A DNA stretch of 64,000 bases from Lachnospiraceae bacterium (GTDB lineage: Bacteria; Bacillota; Clostridia; Lachnospirales; Lachnospiraceae): NCBI GenBank assembly GCA_015056735.1, contig SVFT01000001.1, positions 124,001 to 188,000 on the forward strand, given 5' to 3'. The position numbers were made by a program, and so were the translations under genes. A model generated the notes under the pieces. It was not told where the DNA came from and ran no database searches. It worked only from the letters and a program-made list of their open reading frames with translations. Each line of letters starts with the position of its first letter. Position 1 is the stretch's first letter. Positions 17,464 through 25,809 of the stretch are shown piece after piece.

Positions 17464-18288
17464 ATGCTCGGAGACCTTCTTGCAAACGTCAGAAAGAAGA
17501 AACCGCTGATCCATACGATCACGACATATGTAACGGCAAATGACTGTGCCAATATGGTGATCGCCTGCGGAGCGGCGCCGATCATGGCTGATGACCCTGC
17601 GGAGGCAGCACAGGTGACTTCGATCTGTGCAGGGCTCGATATCAATCTCGGGACGCTGACGGAGCGCAAAGCACAGTCCATGCATCTTGCGGGGATCAGG
17701 TCCAATGAGCTGCAGCATCCGGTCATTTTGGATCCCGTCGGTGTCGGTGCATCTTCTTTTCGAAGAGAGACAGTCGCACGTCTGTTAAAGGATGTCCGGT
17801 TCACAGCGATCCGCGGCAATATCTCGGAAGTCCGCACGATCGCGGATGCGGTCGAGGAGCACCCGCGCGGCGTTGATGCGGACAGGGCGCTTGCCGTGAC
17901 GGAAGAAACGCTCGATCGGGCAGTTGAAGAGATCAAAGGGTATGCTTTGAAATTGAAAACGGTCGTTGCCGTAACGGGCGCGATCGATATTGTAACGGAC
18001 GGAGAGCGCGCTTTTGTGATCCGAAACGGTCATCCGATGCTCTCGGATGTGACGGGGACCGGGTGCCAGCTGTCCGCACTGGTTGCGGCATTTTGCGCGG
18101 CGAATCCGGGCAGCGTACTTGAGGCGACTGCGGAAGCAGTCTGTGCGATGGGACTTGCGGGACAGATCGCGCATACGAGAATGACGGAGCAGGACGGTAA
18201 TGCAACATACCGGAACTATGTGATCGATGCGATCTACAATATGACGCCGGAGGATCTGGAAAGAGGAGCGAACTATGAAGTGCGATGA
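17464..18288 (+). CDS. thiM: Hydroxyethylthiazole kinase
   Basis: A 274-residue ribokinase-like enzyme that phosphorylates 4-methyl-5-(2-hydroxyethyl)thiazole with ATP. ThiM features are PLIHTITTYVTANDCANM, VILDPVGVGAS and LSDVTGTGCQLSALVAAF, the last with the anion hole and catalytic Cys region. It overlaps thiE by 14 bp. Confidence 0.95.
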   Translation: MLGDLLANVRKKKPLIHTITTYVTANDCANMVIACGAAPIMADDPAEAAQVTSICAGLDINLGTLTERKAQSMHLAGIRSNELQHPVILDPVGVGASSFRRETVARLLKDVRFTAIRGNISEVRTIADAVEEHPRGVDADRALAVTEETLDRAVEEIKGYALKLKTVVAVTGAIDIVTDGERAFVIRNGHPMLSDVTGTGCQLSALVAAFCAANPGSVLEATAEAVCAMGLAGQIAHTRMTEQDGNATYRNYVIDAIYNMTPEDLERGANYEVR

Positions 18289-18922
18289 AAAAATGATGCG
18301 GCTCTATGCGGTCACGGACAGGAAGTGGACCGGCAGGCAGTCTTTATATGAACAGGTGGAGGCAGCGCTGAAAGGCGGCGTGACGATCGTTCAGCTTCGT
18401 GAAAAGGATCTTTCGGAAGAAGACTTCGAGCGGGAAGCGATTGAAATTGGAAAGTTATGTAAACGATATGACGTCCCGTTGATCATCAACGATAACGTGG
18501 ACCTTGCGATCCGTACAGGGGCATCCGGGGTCCATGTGGGTCAGGAGGATATGGAGGCGAGGAGCGTCCGTAAGAAGATCGGACCGGATATGATCCTCGG
18601 CGTTTCCGCACATAATGTGGAAGAGGCCAAAAGAGCCGTAGCCTGCGGGGCGGATTATCTCGGATCCGGCGCTGTCTTCGGGACGGCGACCAAGACGAAC
18701 GTCACACCGATGAAAAGGGAGACGCTTCGTGCGATCTGCGATGCGGTGGAGATCCCTGTTGTTGCGATCGGCGGTGTGGACGGTGATAACCTGCCGCTCC
18801 TTAAGGGGACCGGTGTGGCAGGCGCCGCAATTGTGAGCGCGATCTTTTCCGCAGATGATATTGAAAAGGAATGCCGTCATCTTCGTGCTCTGTCCGAAGA
18901 GATGGTGAGAGGGGGAGAATAA
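18275..18922 (+). CDS. thiE: Thiamine-phosphate synthase
   Basis: A 215-residue TIM-barrel enzyme that joins HMP pyrophosphate and thiazole phosphate. Motifs are TIVQLREKDLS, LIINDNVDLA, GVHVGQEDM and PVVAIGGVDGDNL. Its start lies inside thiM and its stop abuts thiD, so the operon is tightly coupled. Confidence 0.95.
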   Translation: MKCDEKMMRLYAVTDRKWTGRQSLYEQVEAALKGGVTIVQLREKDLSEEDFEREAIEIGKLCKRYDVPLIINDNVDLAIRTGASGVHVGQEDMEARSVRKKIGPDMILGVSAHNVEEAKRAVACGADYLGSGAVFGTATKTNVTPMKRETLRAICDAVEIPVVAIGGVDGDNLPLLKGTGVAGAAIVSAIFSADDIEKECRHLRALSEEMVRGGE

Positions 18923-19738
18923 ATGAAACTGAAAACTGCTTTGACGATTGCGGGAAGCGATTCAAGCGGCGGGGCCGGCATTCAGGCCGATTTAAAGACC
19001 ATGACCATGAACGGCGTCTTTGCGATGAGTGCGATCACGGCGCTTACGGCGCAGAATACGACAGGCGTAACGGGCATCCAGGAGTCGACACCTGAATTTC
19101 TGAAGATGCAGCTTGATGCGGTATTTGAGGATATCTTTCCGGATGCTGTGAAGATCGGAATGGTATCTTCAACAGAACTTATCCGCGTGATCGCGGATGC
19201 GCTTCGCAGATACAATGCAAGGAATATCGTTGTCGATCCCGTGATGGTCGCAACATCGGGTTCCGCACTTTTAAAGAGTGATGCGGTGGAGACGCTCGAG
19301 AAGGAACTTCTGCCGCTTGCTGCGGTCATTACGCCGAATGTGCCTGAGGCACAGATCTTATCTGATCTTACGATCACGAACCGCGATGAGATGATCAAGG
19401 CAGCAAAGGTGATCGGCGATCGCTATCGTTGCAATGTCCTGTTAAAAGGCGGGCACAGCGTGAATGATGCAAACGATCTTTTGTATGCCGACGGAACGCT
19501 CACCTGGTTTGAGGGTAAGCGGATCGACAATCCCAATACGCACGGGACGGGCTGCACGCTTTCGAGTGCGATTGCATCGAACCTTGCAAAGGGCTATCCG
19601 CTCACAGAGTCCGTAAAGCGGGCCAAAGATTATATCTCGGGGGCGCTTGGTGCCATGCTCGATCTGGGATCCGGCAGAGGTCCCATGGACCACGCATTTA
19701 CTCTGCCGTTTGCTTACAGGAGGGAATATCATGAATGA
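18923..19738 (+). CDS. thiD: Hydroxymethylpyrimidine/phosphomethylpyrimidine kinase
   Basis: A 271-residue PfkB-like kinase converting HMP to HMP-P and then HMP-PP. The N-terminal motif SDSSGGAGIQADLKTM and the C-terminal NTHGTGCTLSSAIA catalytic region are intact. thiC and thiazole-synthesis genes are absent from the operon, so it salvages precursors rather than making thiamine de novo. Confidence 0.95.
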   Translation: MKLKTALTIAGSDSSGGAGIQADLKTMTMNGVFAMSAITALTAQNTTGVTGIQESTPEFLKMQLDAVFEDIFPDAVKIGMVSSTELIRVIADALRRYNARNIVVDPVMVATSGSALLKSDAVETLEKELLPLAAVITPNVPEAQILSDLTITNRDEMIKAAKVIGDRYRCNVLLKGGHSVNDANDLLYADGTLTWFEGKRIDNPNTHGTGCTLSSAIASNLAKGYPLTESVKRAKDYISGALGAMLDLGSGRGPMDHAFTLPFAYRREYHE

Positions 19739-20342
19739 CATCAATCACATCATTACGATCGCATTTGCGGTCTGTTACTACGCAGTCTCACTTTTTCTTG
19801 TACGTAAGACGCGGTTTACAACGCGGAATCTGTGCCTTTGCGGGATCGTGATCGCGATGACGATCATCCTCGATGCGATTCGTATCCCGCTTCCGACAGG
19901 TGCGACGATGGCACTCGGTTCACCGATCCCGCTGATGCTGCTTGCGACAGTTACGGATTACCGTCATGCGATCATCTCCGGTTGGGTAGTCGGTATTCTG
20001 GTTATGTTCCTGAATCCGATCTGGTATCCGGTTCATTGGGGTCAGTTTTTTGTGGAGCATATGATCGTTTTTTCCTGCCTTGGATTTACCGGTGTCTTCG
20101 GTACCGACAAGCGCTATAAGATCCTTTGCGGCATGGCATTGGCTTCTGTTTTGAAGATCATCGGCCATACGCTGAGCGGCGTGCTGTTTTTCTCACAGAA
20201 TGCATGGGCCGGCTGGGATGCATGGGGCTACAGCCTTGCATATAATTTCTCGCAGAACATTCCGCTCTGCCTGCTGTCCGCATTCATCGTTGTGATTCTT
20301 CCTCTGAGAACGATCCGTGTAGTTACCGCGGAGGGCAGATAG
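19731..20342 (+). CDS. thiT: ECF transporter S component ThiT (thiamine uptake)
   Basis: A 203-residue membrane protein of the ThiT/YuaJ family with six hydrophobic segments. The C-terminal signature SGVLFFSQNAWAGW and YSLAYNFSQNIP matches the thiamine-binding helix region. The start is ATG 19731, just after CAGGAGGGAATATC and overlapping thiD by 8 bp. It needs EcfA/A'/T; such a set is encoded at 39375-41811. Confidence 0.9.
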   Translation: MNDINHIITIAFAVCYYAVSLFLVRKTRFTTRNLCLCGIVIAMTIILDAIRIPLPTGATMALGSPIPLMLLATVTDYRHAIISGWVVGILVMFLNPIWYPVHWGQFFVEHMIVFSCLGFTGVFGTDKRYKILCGMALASVLKIIGHTLSGVLFFSQNAWAGWDAWGYSLAYNFSQNIPLCLLSAFIVVILPLRTIRVVTAEGR

Positions 20343-20343
20343 T

Positions 20344-21003
20344 ATGAAAGCGACAGAACGCCTGCTGGAAGCGACAAAAGAGATCTGGGCATCTTATAAC
20401 CGCCATCCCTTTGTCAGGGGGCTTGCGGACGGAACACTGGACCGGGACAAGTTCCGCTTCTATATGATCCAGGACTACCTGTATCTGGAAGACTATGCAA
20501 AGACGTTTGCGGTCGGCGTCGCAAAAGCGACAAGCCTTCGTACCGCGAATCTTTTTGCCAAGTATATCGCTGTCATGAACGGCGAGCTGAACGTGCATAC
20601 GGGCTATATGGCAAAACTCGGCGTGACACGCGAGGAGATCGAACGTACGCCGCGTGCACTCGATAACCTGTCTTATACATCTTACATGCTTCGGATCGCC
20701 TATGAAGGCGGCGAGGCACAGATCATGGCGGCGATCCTTGCGTGTGCGTACAGCTATGAGGTCATCGCAAAGACGATCCTGAAGGAGGACCCGTCTGCCA
20801 CGGAAGATAACTATTATGCAGACTGGATCAAGGGCTATGCCTCGGAGCGGTATGCGAACGAGAACAGGATCCTGCTTGAAGAGATGGACGTCCTTGCAGA
20901 AGGCAGCACAGAGCAGGAGATGCGGCATCTGGTCGACATCTTTGTGGCCTGCTCAAGATATGAGCTGGCATTCTGGGAGATGGGCTGGAACAAAAGCCTG
21001 TAG
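20344..21003 (+). CDS. tenA: TenA-family thiaminase II / aminopyrimidine aminohydrolase
   Basis: A 219-residue all-helical TenA protein that salvages the pyrimidine from degraded thiamine. Family positions visible are NRHPFVRGLADGTL, FRFYMIQDYLYLEDY, the Cys/Tyr active-site helix AILACAYSYEVIA and the C-terminal ELAFWEMGW. It is the last gene of the thiamine operon, one base after thiT. Confidence 0.94.
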   Translation: MKATERLLEATKEIWASYNRHPFVRGLADGTLDRDKFRFYMIQDYLYLEDYAKTFAVGVAKATSLRTANLFAKYIAVMNGELNVHTGYMAKLGVTREEIERTPRALDNLSYTSYMLRIAYEGGEAQIMAAILACAYSYEVIAKTILKEDPSATEDNYYADWIKGYASERYANENRILLEEMDVLAEGSTEQEMRHLVDIFVACSRYELAFWEMGWNKSL

Positions 21004-21035
21004 GAGATGCACGACCGGACTTCAATACAGACATC

Positions 21036-21068
21036 AAAAAACGAGGGTATTAAAACCCTCGTTTTTTT
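21036..21068. terminator. Bidirectional terminator after tenA
   Basis: A-run, ACGAGGGT, ATTAAA loop, ACCCTCGT, T-run. Symmetric A and T runs let it end both the thiamine operon (plus) and the two-gene unit on the minus strand; the minus-strand stop codon lies within it. Confidence 0.88.
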
Positions 21069-21339
21069 AATCTTCTTTTTTCTTTTTGATAAAATGGGAC
21101 CGGCCGTACGCATCGGTCTCCTTGACGATCTCAAACTGCTCGTCCTTTGGGAGAGCCTTTTCTTCCAGGTATTTCTGCACGACCTGCCGGATCTCGGACA
21201 GCGGCGTCGGATAATCGAGCATCCCTTCGATCTCTTCGGGACTGTATCCAAGGTCCGTCAGATGCCGGATCGCACCGCCTGATGCAACATCTTTTGTGAA
21301 GTTCGAAAGTGCTTTTTGAAAAGCGCTTCTTTCATCCAT
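21067..21339 (-). CDS. Conserved hypothetical protein, 90 residues
   Basis: I do not recognise a named family. It is small, charged and predicted soluble, with a central LTDLGYSPEEIEGMLDYPTP segment and a Lys-rich C-terminus. It is encoded 2 bp after the DMT transporter gene on the minus strand, so the two are probably co-transcribed. Confidence 0.7.
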   Translation of the reverse strand: MDERSAFQKALSNFTKDVASGGAIRHLTDLGYSPEEIEGMLDYPTPLSEIRQVVQKYLEEKALPKDEQFEIVKETDAYGRSHFIKKKKED

Positions 21340-21341
21340 AC

Positions 21342-22256
21342 TTATGCGTCACCCTCAATAACGGAAAGCGTCAGAATGCCGAGCAGTACAAGGAAGATAA
21401 AGAAGTACTGTGCTTTGCTCAGACGTTCCTTTAAAAAGATATGAGACAGGACCAGTGATACCACGCAGACCGAAGAGATGATCGGTGCCGCGATCGCGCC
21501 GTTGCCGCTCATCGCATATACGTAAGTGAACTGACCTGCCGTCTCGCAGATCGAAGCCAGAACCTTGTCGCGCTGCGTCGGAAGTTCGAACGGAACACGT
21601 TTTGCCTTCATATAGATGAGCAGGATAACCGCAACGATGAAGAACGTGATCTCATAGGATGTATTGGCCATGAGTTCGATGTTATCTTCCGTAACGCCGA
21701 CAAGCGGGCTTGTCTCAAGTTCCAGGAATATGATATCCAAAAAGCTTCCGATCGCATCTAAAATCGCGTAGCAAAACGGCATCATGAAAGCAACGATCGC
21801 CATGCGCTTACCGAGCTTCTTGCTTCTGTCGGTATCACCGTGTCCCTCGAGATAGCCGACACCAAGGATGCCGACGAGGATCACGAGGATCGCGATCACG
21901 GACGGGACTTCGATCACTTCACCGAGGAAGACAACTGCCAGCAGGGAACACATCGCACCGGAAGTATTCTCCAAAGGATCGGAGATCGACTCTTCGATAA
22001 AGCGCATCCCGAAGAAGGACATTGCCATCGAGATGATGTAGCAAAGCGATACGGGCAGATATCTGATCAGGTTCATCGGATCATAAACAAGACCGCTTGT
22101 CAGAAGGACAAAAACGGCATGCAGACCCATGACGAAGCCGACGCAGACTGCGATCTTTAAGTGCGCATACTTCTCTGCTTCGCGTGCACCTTTCTTATAG
22201 AATAATTCGGCAAGGCCCCATAGTAAAGTCGTTGCCAGGGTAAAAAACAGCCACAT
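21342..22256 (-). CDS. DMT/EamA-superfamily membrane transporter
   Basis: A 304-residue protein with ten predicted membrane helices in two repeated EamA-like halves: an N-terminal half beginning TLATTLLWGLAELFYKKG and a C-terminal half ending in several hydrophobic helices. The substrate is unknown. The AT-rich gap to its right (22257-22528) is gene-free and holds divergent promoters for this gene and nanE. Confidence 0.85.
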   Translation of the reverse strand: MWLFFTLATTLLWGLAELFYKKGAREAEKYAHLKIAVCVGFVMGLHAVFVLLTSGLVYDPMNLIRYLPVSLCYIISMAMSFFGMRFIEESISDPLENTSGAMCSLLAVVFLGEVIEVPSVIAILVILVGILGVGYLEGHGDTDRSKKLGKRMAIVAFMMPFCYAILDAIGSFLDIIFLELETSPLVGVTEDNIELMANTSYEITFFIVAVILLIYMKAKRVPFELPTQRDKVLASICETAGQFTYVYAMSGNGAIAAPIISSVCVVSLVLSHIFLKERLSKAQYFFIFLVLLGILTLSVIEGDA

Positions 22257-22528
22257 AGATATTCTCCTCTTTTTCTAAAAATTCCAATCAATTTAGAGTA
22301 TACAATACACGATTGTGTTTCTGAAACTACTTTCGGATTTAAAATAAAATTCCCCGATATTACTATTTGCAAACAGTTAATTTTGATGATTTTTATGCAA
22401 AATGTGTAGAATTGTCGAAAGAACTTTCAATAGCGGAGGGAAATGTTGCAAGTCCTTACAGGGATTGTTACAGTTATTCCATAAAACATCTTAGGCCGAA
22501 GATAGAAAGGGAGGGTATCAATACGAAA

Positions 22529-23218
22529 ATGAATCAGCGTATCGCGTCGCTGAAAGGCAAGCTGATCGTATCCTGTCAGGCATTGCCTGAAGAGCCGCTG
22601 CATTCTTCTTTTATCATGGGACGTATGGCGCTCGCCGCAACACAGGGCGGGGCATCGGGAATCCGTGCCAATACCGTTGAGGATATTGCGGAGATCAAGA
22701 AGAATACACAGCTGCCCATCATCGGGATCATCAAGCAGAATTATGCAGACGCAGAGATTTACATCACGCCGACGATGCGTGAAGTTTCTGCTCTCGCAGA
22801 AGAAGGCGTTGATATCATCGCACTTGATGCGACGATCAATACCCGTCCGAATCACGAGACTTTGCAGGAACTGTACAATACGATCCGATCCTGCTATCCG
22901 GACCAGCTTCTGATGGCGGACTGTTCTACAGTAGAAGAGGCGCTTAACGCAGACAGGATGGGGTTCGATTTTATCGGGACCACACTGGTCGGCTATACGA
23001 AGCAGAGCAGGGGGGACAGGATCGAAAAGAATGATTTTGAGATCATTCGTCGGATCTTGGAGAATGTTACACATCCGGTGATCGCGGAAGGCAACATCGA
23101 TACACCGGATAAACTGAAACGCGTACTGGAACTTGGCTGTTACTGCGCGGTGGTGGGATCCATCATCACAAGGCCGCAGCTTATTACGAAGCGTTTTGCA
23201 GATGCAATAAAAGAATAA
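22529..23218 (+). CDS. nanE: N-acetylmannosamine-6-phosphate 2-epimerase
   Basis: A 229-residue TIM-barrel protein converting ManNAc-6-P to GlcNAc-6-P. Typical NanE segments are GKLIVSCQALPEEPLHSS, GGASGIRANTVEDI, IALDATINTRP, LLMADCSTVEEA and PVIAEGNIDTPD. ATG 22529 gives the normal family length. The frame is open a further 54 codons upstream, but that part is AT-rich, does not resemble NanE, and the AAAGGGAGGG site sits before 22529. It lies 21 bp before a PTS gene, implying uptake of an amino sugar such as ManNAc. Confidence 0.92.
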   Translation: MNQRIASLKGKLIVSCQALPEEPLHSSFIMGRMALAATQGGASGIRANTVEDIAEIKKNTQLPIIGIIKQNYADAEIYITPTMREVSALAEEGVDIIALDATINTRPNHETLQELYNTIRSCYPDQLLMADCSTVEEALNADRMGFDFIGTTLVGYTKQSRGDRIEKNDFEIIRRILENVTHPVIAEGNIDTPDKLKRVLELGCYCAVVGSIITRPQLITKRFADAIKE

Positions 23219-23239
23219 AGAAAGGTAAGGGAGAAATCT

Positions 23240-24745
23240 ATGTTCAAACAATTGCAAAAACTCGGTAAAGCATTTATGCTTCCGATCGCGATCCTGCCGG
23301 CAGCCGGTTTGCTGCTCGGTATCGGCGGTTCGCTTTCGAATGCACAGACGATCGCGGCTTATCCCGTTCTGGATCAAGCCTGGCTGCAGGCAATCTTGCA
23401 GATCATGAGTGCAGCGGGTAATATCGTTTTCGGTAACCTGATGCTGCTTTTGTGCGTCGGTCTCTGCGTCGGCCTTGCCAAGAGAGACAAAGGCACCGCA
23501 GCACTTGCGGGCGTTGTTGCTTATCTTGTTATGAATGCGACGATTACCGCTATGCTGGGCATCTTCCGCCCGGACGGCAATGCAATCGATACCGGTGCGA
23601 TCGGTGCGATCGCAGTCGGCTGCATGACCGTATGGCTGCACAATCGTTATCATAATATCCAGCTTCCGCAGGTTCTCGGATTCTTCGGCGGTTCCCGTTT
23701 CGTTCCGATCGTATCCAGCTTTACTTCGATCTTTATCGGTATCGTATTCTTTCTGGTATGGCCGCCCTTCCAGAATCTTCTGATTGCAAGCGGCGATACC
23801 ATCGCAAGCGCAGGCGCGATCGGAACGTTCTGCTATGGTTTCTTAATGAGACTTTGCGGTGCTGTCGGCCTGCATCATATGATCTATCCGATGTTCTGGT
23901 ATACAGAGCTTGGCGGTATCGAGACGGTCGCAGGTGAGCAGATCGCGGGTGCCCAGAAGATCTTCTTCGCACAGCTTGCGGACCCGACACACACCGGTCT
24001 CTTTACGGAAGGTACGCGTTTCTTCGCGGGCAGATTCGCGACGATGATGTTCGGTCTTCCCGGCGCAGCACTTGCAATGTACCACTGCGTACCCAAGGAG
24101 AAGAGAAAAGCGTTCGGCGGTCTGTTCCTCGGTGTAGCGCTCACTTCTTTCTTAACCGGTATCACAGAGCCTTTGGAATTCATGTTCCTTTTTGTAAGCC
24201 CGCTCCTTTACATCTATCACTCTTTCCTTGACGGTGTATCCTTCCTGGTAGCGGACCTTTTGAACATCTCGATCGGCAATACGTTCTCCGGCGGCTTTAT
24301 CGACTTTACACTGTTCGGTATCCTGCAGGGCAACGCAAAGACCAATTGGATGTTCGTTCCGGTAGTCGGCGTGATTTGGTTCTGTCTGTATTACTTCTCG
24401 TTCCGCTTCTTCATCACGAAGTTCAATATTATGACTCCGGGCAGAGCGGAAGATGAAGGCATCGAAGATGCAAAGGCAAGCATGGTCACAAAAGCAAGCC
24501 TCAAAGAGGATTCTGTCAAGATTATCGAGGCACTCGGCGGCGGCGAGAACATCGAAGATGTCGATGCCTGCATCACAAGACTTCGTGTGAACGTGAAGGA
24601 CGAGACAAAGGTGAACAAGCAGACGCTCAAAGATCTTGGTGCGACCGAAGTGTTTGAAGTGAAAGGCGGCATTCAGGCGATCTACGGCGCGAAAGCGATC
24701 CTTTATAAAAACAATATCACTGAGATTCTGAATCTTGATGATTAA
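23240..24745 (+). CDS. PTS permease EIICB, glucose/N-acetylglucosamine family
   Basis: A 501-residue fusion. The IIC membrane domain (about 1-400) begins FKQLQKLGKAFMLPIAILPA and includes GITEPLEFMFLFVSP. The IIB domain (about 420-501) carries the phospho-Cys in DACITRLRVNVKD. No IIA domain is fused, so it depends on a IIA encoded elsewhere. Co-location with nanE suggests N-acetylmannosamine or a related amino sugar as substrate (inference). Confidence 0.92.
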   Translation: MFKQLQKLGKAFMLPIAILPAAGLLLGIGGSLSNAQTIAAYPVLDQAWLQAILQIMSAAGNIVFGNLMLLLCVGLCVGLAKRDKGTAALAGVVAYLVMNATITAMLGIFRPDGNAIDTGAIGAIAVGCMTVWLHNRYHNIQLPQVLGFFGGSRFVPIVSSFTSIFIGIVFFLVWPPFQNLLIASGDTIASAGAIGTFCYGFLMRLCGAVGLHHMIYPMFWYTELGGIETVAGEQIAGAQKIFFAQLADPTHTGLFTEGTRFFAGRFATMMFGLPGAALAMYHCVPKEKRKAFGGLFLGVALTSFLTGITEPLEFMFLFVSPLLYIYHSFLDGVSFLVADLLNISIGNTFSGGFIDFTLFGILQGNAKTNWMFVPVVGVIWFCLYYFSFRFFITKFNIMTPGRAEDEGIEDAKASMVTKASLKEDSVKIIEALGGGENIEDVDACITRLRVNVKDETKVNKQTLKDLGATEVFEVKGGIQAIYGAKAILYKNNITEILNLDD

Positions 24746-24760
24746 AGTTTCCCCTATGGA

Positions 24761-24793
24761 GGAGCAGGCCTTATGGTCTGCTCTTTCCTTTTT
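24761..24793 (+). terminator. Terminator after the PTS gene
   Basis: GAGCAGGCC, TTAT loop, GGTCTGCTC, then TTTCCTTTTT. It is followed directly by an extended -10 (TGATATGAT, 24795-24803), so the next gene has its own promoter. Confidence 0.85.
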
Positions 24794-24831
24794 GTGATAT
24801 GATGGAAAAAAGCGCAGGCGGAGTGTGGATC

Positions 24832-25692
24832 ATGCAATACGAAAAAGACATTGTGCCGATCATTCGGCTTCATTATGAGAATCTGTCCCATTCGGAGAAA
24901 ACTGTGGCCGATTTTTTTATCCGCAATAAAGAGGTGCTGGATTTCAGTGCCAAAAATATCGCGTCACTTCTCTACACATCGGAAGCGACGTTGTCCCGAT
25001 TTGCAAAAAAGTGCGGATTTCGGGGATACCGCCAATTCGTATACCAGTACCGCGAGACACTGGGCCTTGAGGGAACAAGGCATGTCGGCGAAGATACGCG
25101 CCATATCCTTGGGACGTATCAGGAACTTCTGACACATTCCTACTCGCTTCTTGACGAGAATCAGATCAAGAAGGTTGCGGGCTGGTTTACCGAAAAAAGG
25201 CGTGTTTTTCTCTACGGAAAGGGTTCATCCGGTGTTGCGAGTGAAGAGCTGCAGCTTCGCCTTATGCGTCTCGGGATCGATGTGACGTACGTCACGGACG
25301 ATCATATCATGATCATGAATGCGGCGGTCGTGGAGCAGGATTGCCTTGTGGTCGGCGTGTCGGTGAGCGGCAAGACGCCTGTTGTCATGCGTGCGCTGCA
25401 GACCGCCAAGGCGAAAGGGGCAACGACCGTGCTCATCACGGCGGCGTGGAATAACGCCTGGAATGATTTTTGCGATGAAGTCATTCCCGTCCCCACCAAG
25501 GAGATGCTCGACCTTGGCAAGCTGATCTCTCCGCAGTTCCCGATCCTGATCTTGTTTGATCTTTTGTATGTCAATATCCTGCAATTTGACAGAAGCGGGA
25601 AGGAAGCGCTGCACAGTATGACGCTGGCGGAGCTCAATGCAGTCGCACCCAGCCAGTACAGCAAGGAAGTGACCGGGCGTGAACCGATATAA
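24832..25692 (+). CDS. MurR/RpiR-family transcriptional regulator
   Basis: A 286-residue protein: an N-terminal HTH_6 domain (LSHSEKTVADFFIRN, LLYTSEATLSRFAKK) followed by a SIS sugar-phosphate-binding domain (VFLYGKGSSGVASEEL, VGVSVSGKTPVVMRAL). ATG 24832 is chosen because an earlier in-frame ATG (24799) lies inside the -10 element. It probably represses or activates the nanE/PTS pair in response to an amino-sugar phosphate. Confidence 0.88.
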   Translation: MQYEKDIVPIIRLHYENLSHSEKTVADFFIRNKEVLDFSAKNIASLLYTSEATLSRFAKKCGFRGYRQFVYQYRETLGLEGTRHVGEDTRHILGTYQELLTHSYSLLDENQIKKVAGWFTEKRRVFLYGKGSSGVASEELQLRLMRLGIDVTYVTDDHIMIMNAAVVEQDCLVVGVSVSGKTPVVMRALQTAKAKGATTVLITAAWNNAWNDFCDEVIPVPTKEMLDLGKLISPQFPILILFDLLYVNILQFDRSGKEALHSMTLAELNAVAPSQYSKEVTGREPI

Positions 25693-25809
25693 ATCTTTTG
25701 TCTGAAAAAGCGCCAGAATTACAAAAATATTCATAAAAAACAGAGACATCAGAAAAAAATATGGTATAATAAATGCATTACAATTGTCAGTCACCGGAGG
25801 ATGCCAGCC

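Noticed and set aside
22367-22528. 54-codon N-terminal extension of NanE
   Set aside because: The frame is open, but the region is AT-rich and unlike NanE, and it would lie over the promoter region. The family length and the ribosome site favour 22529.
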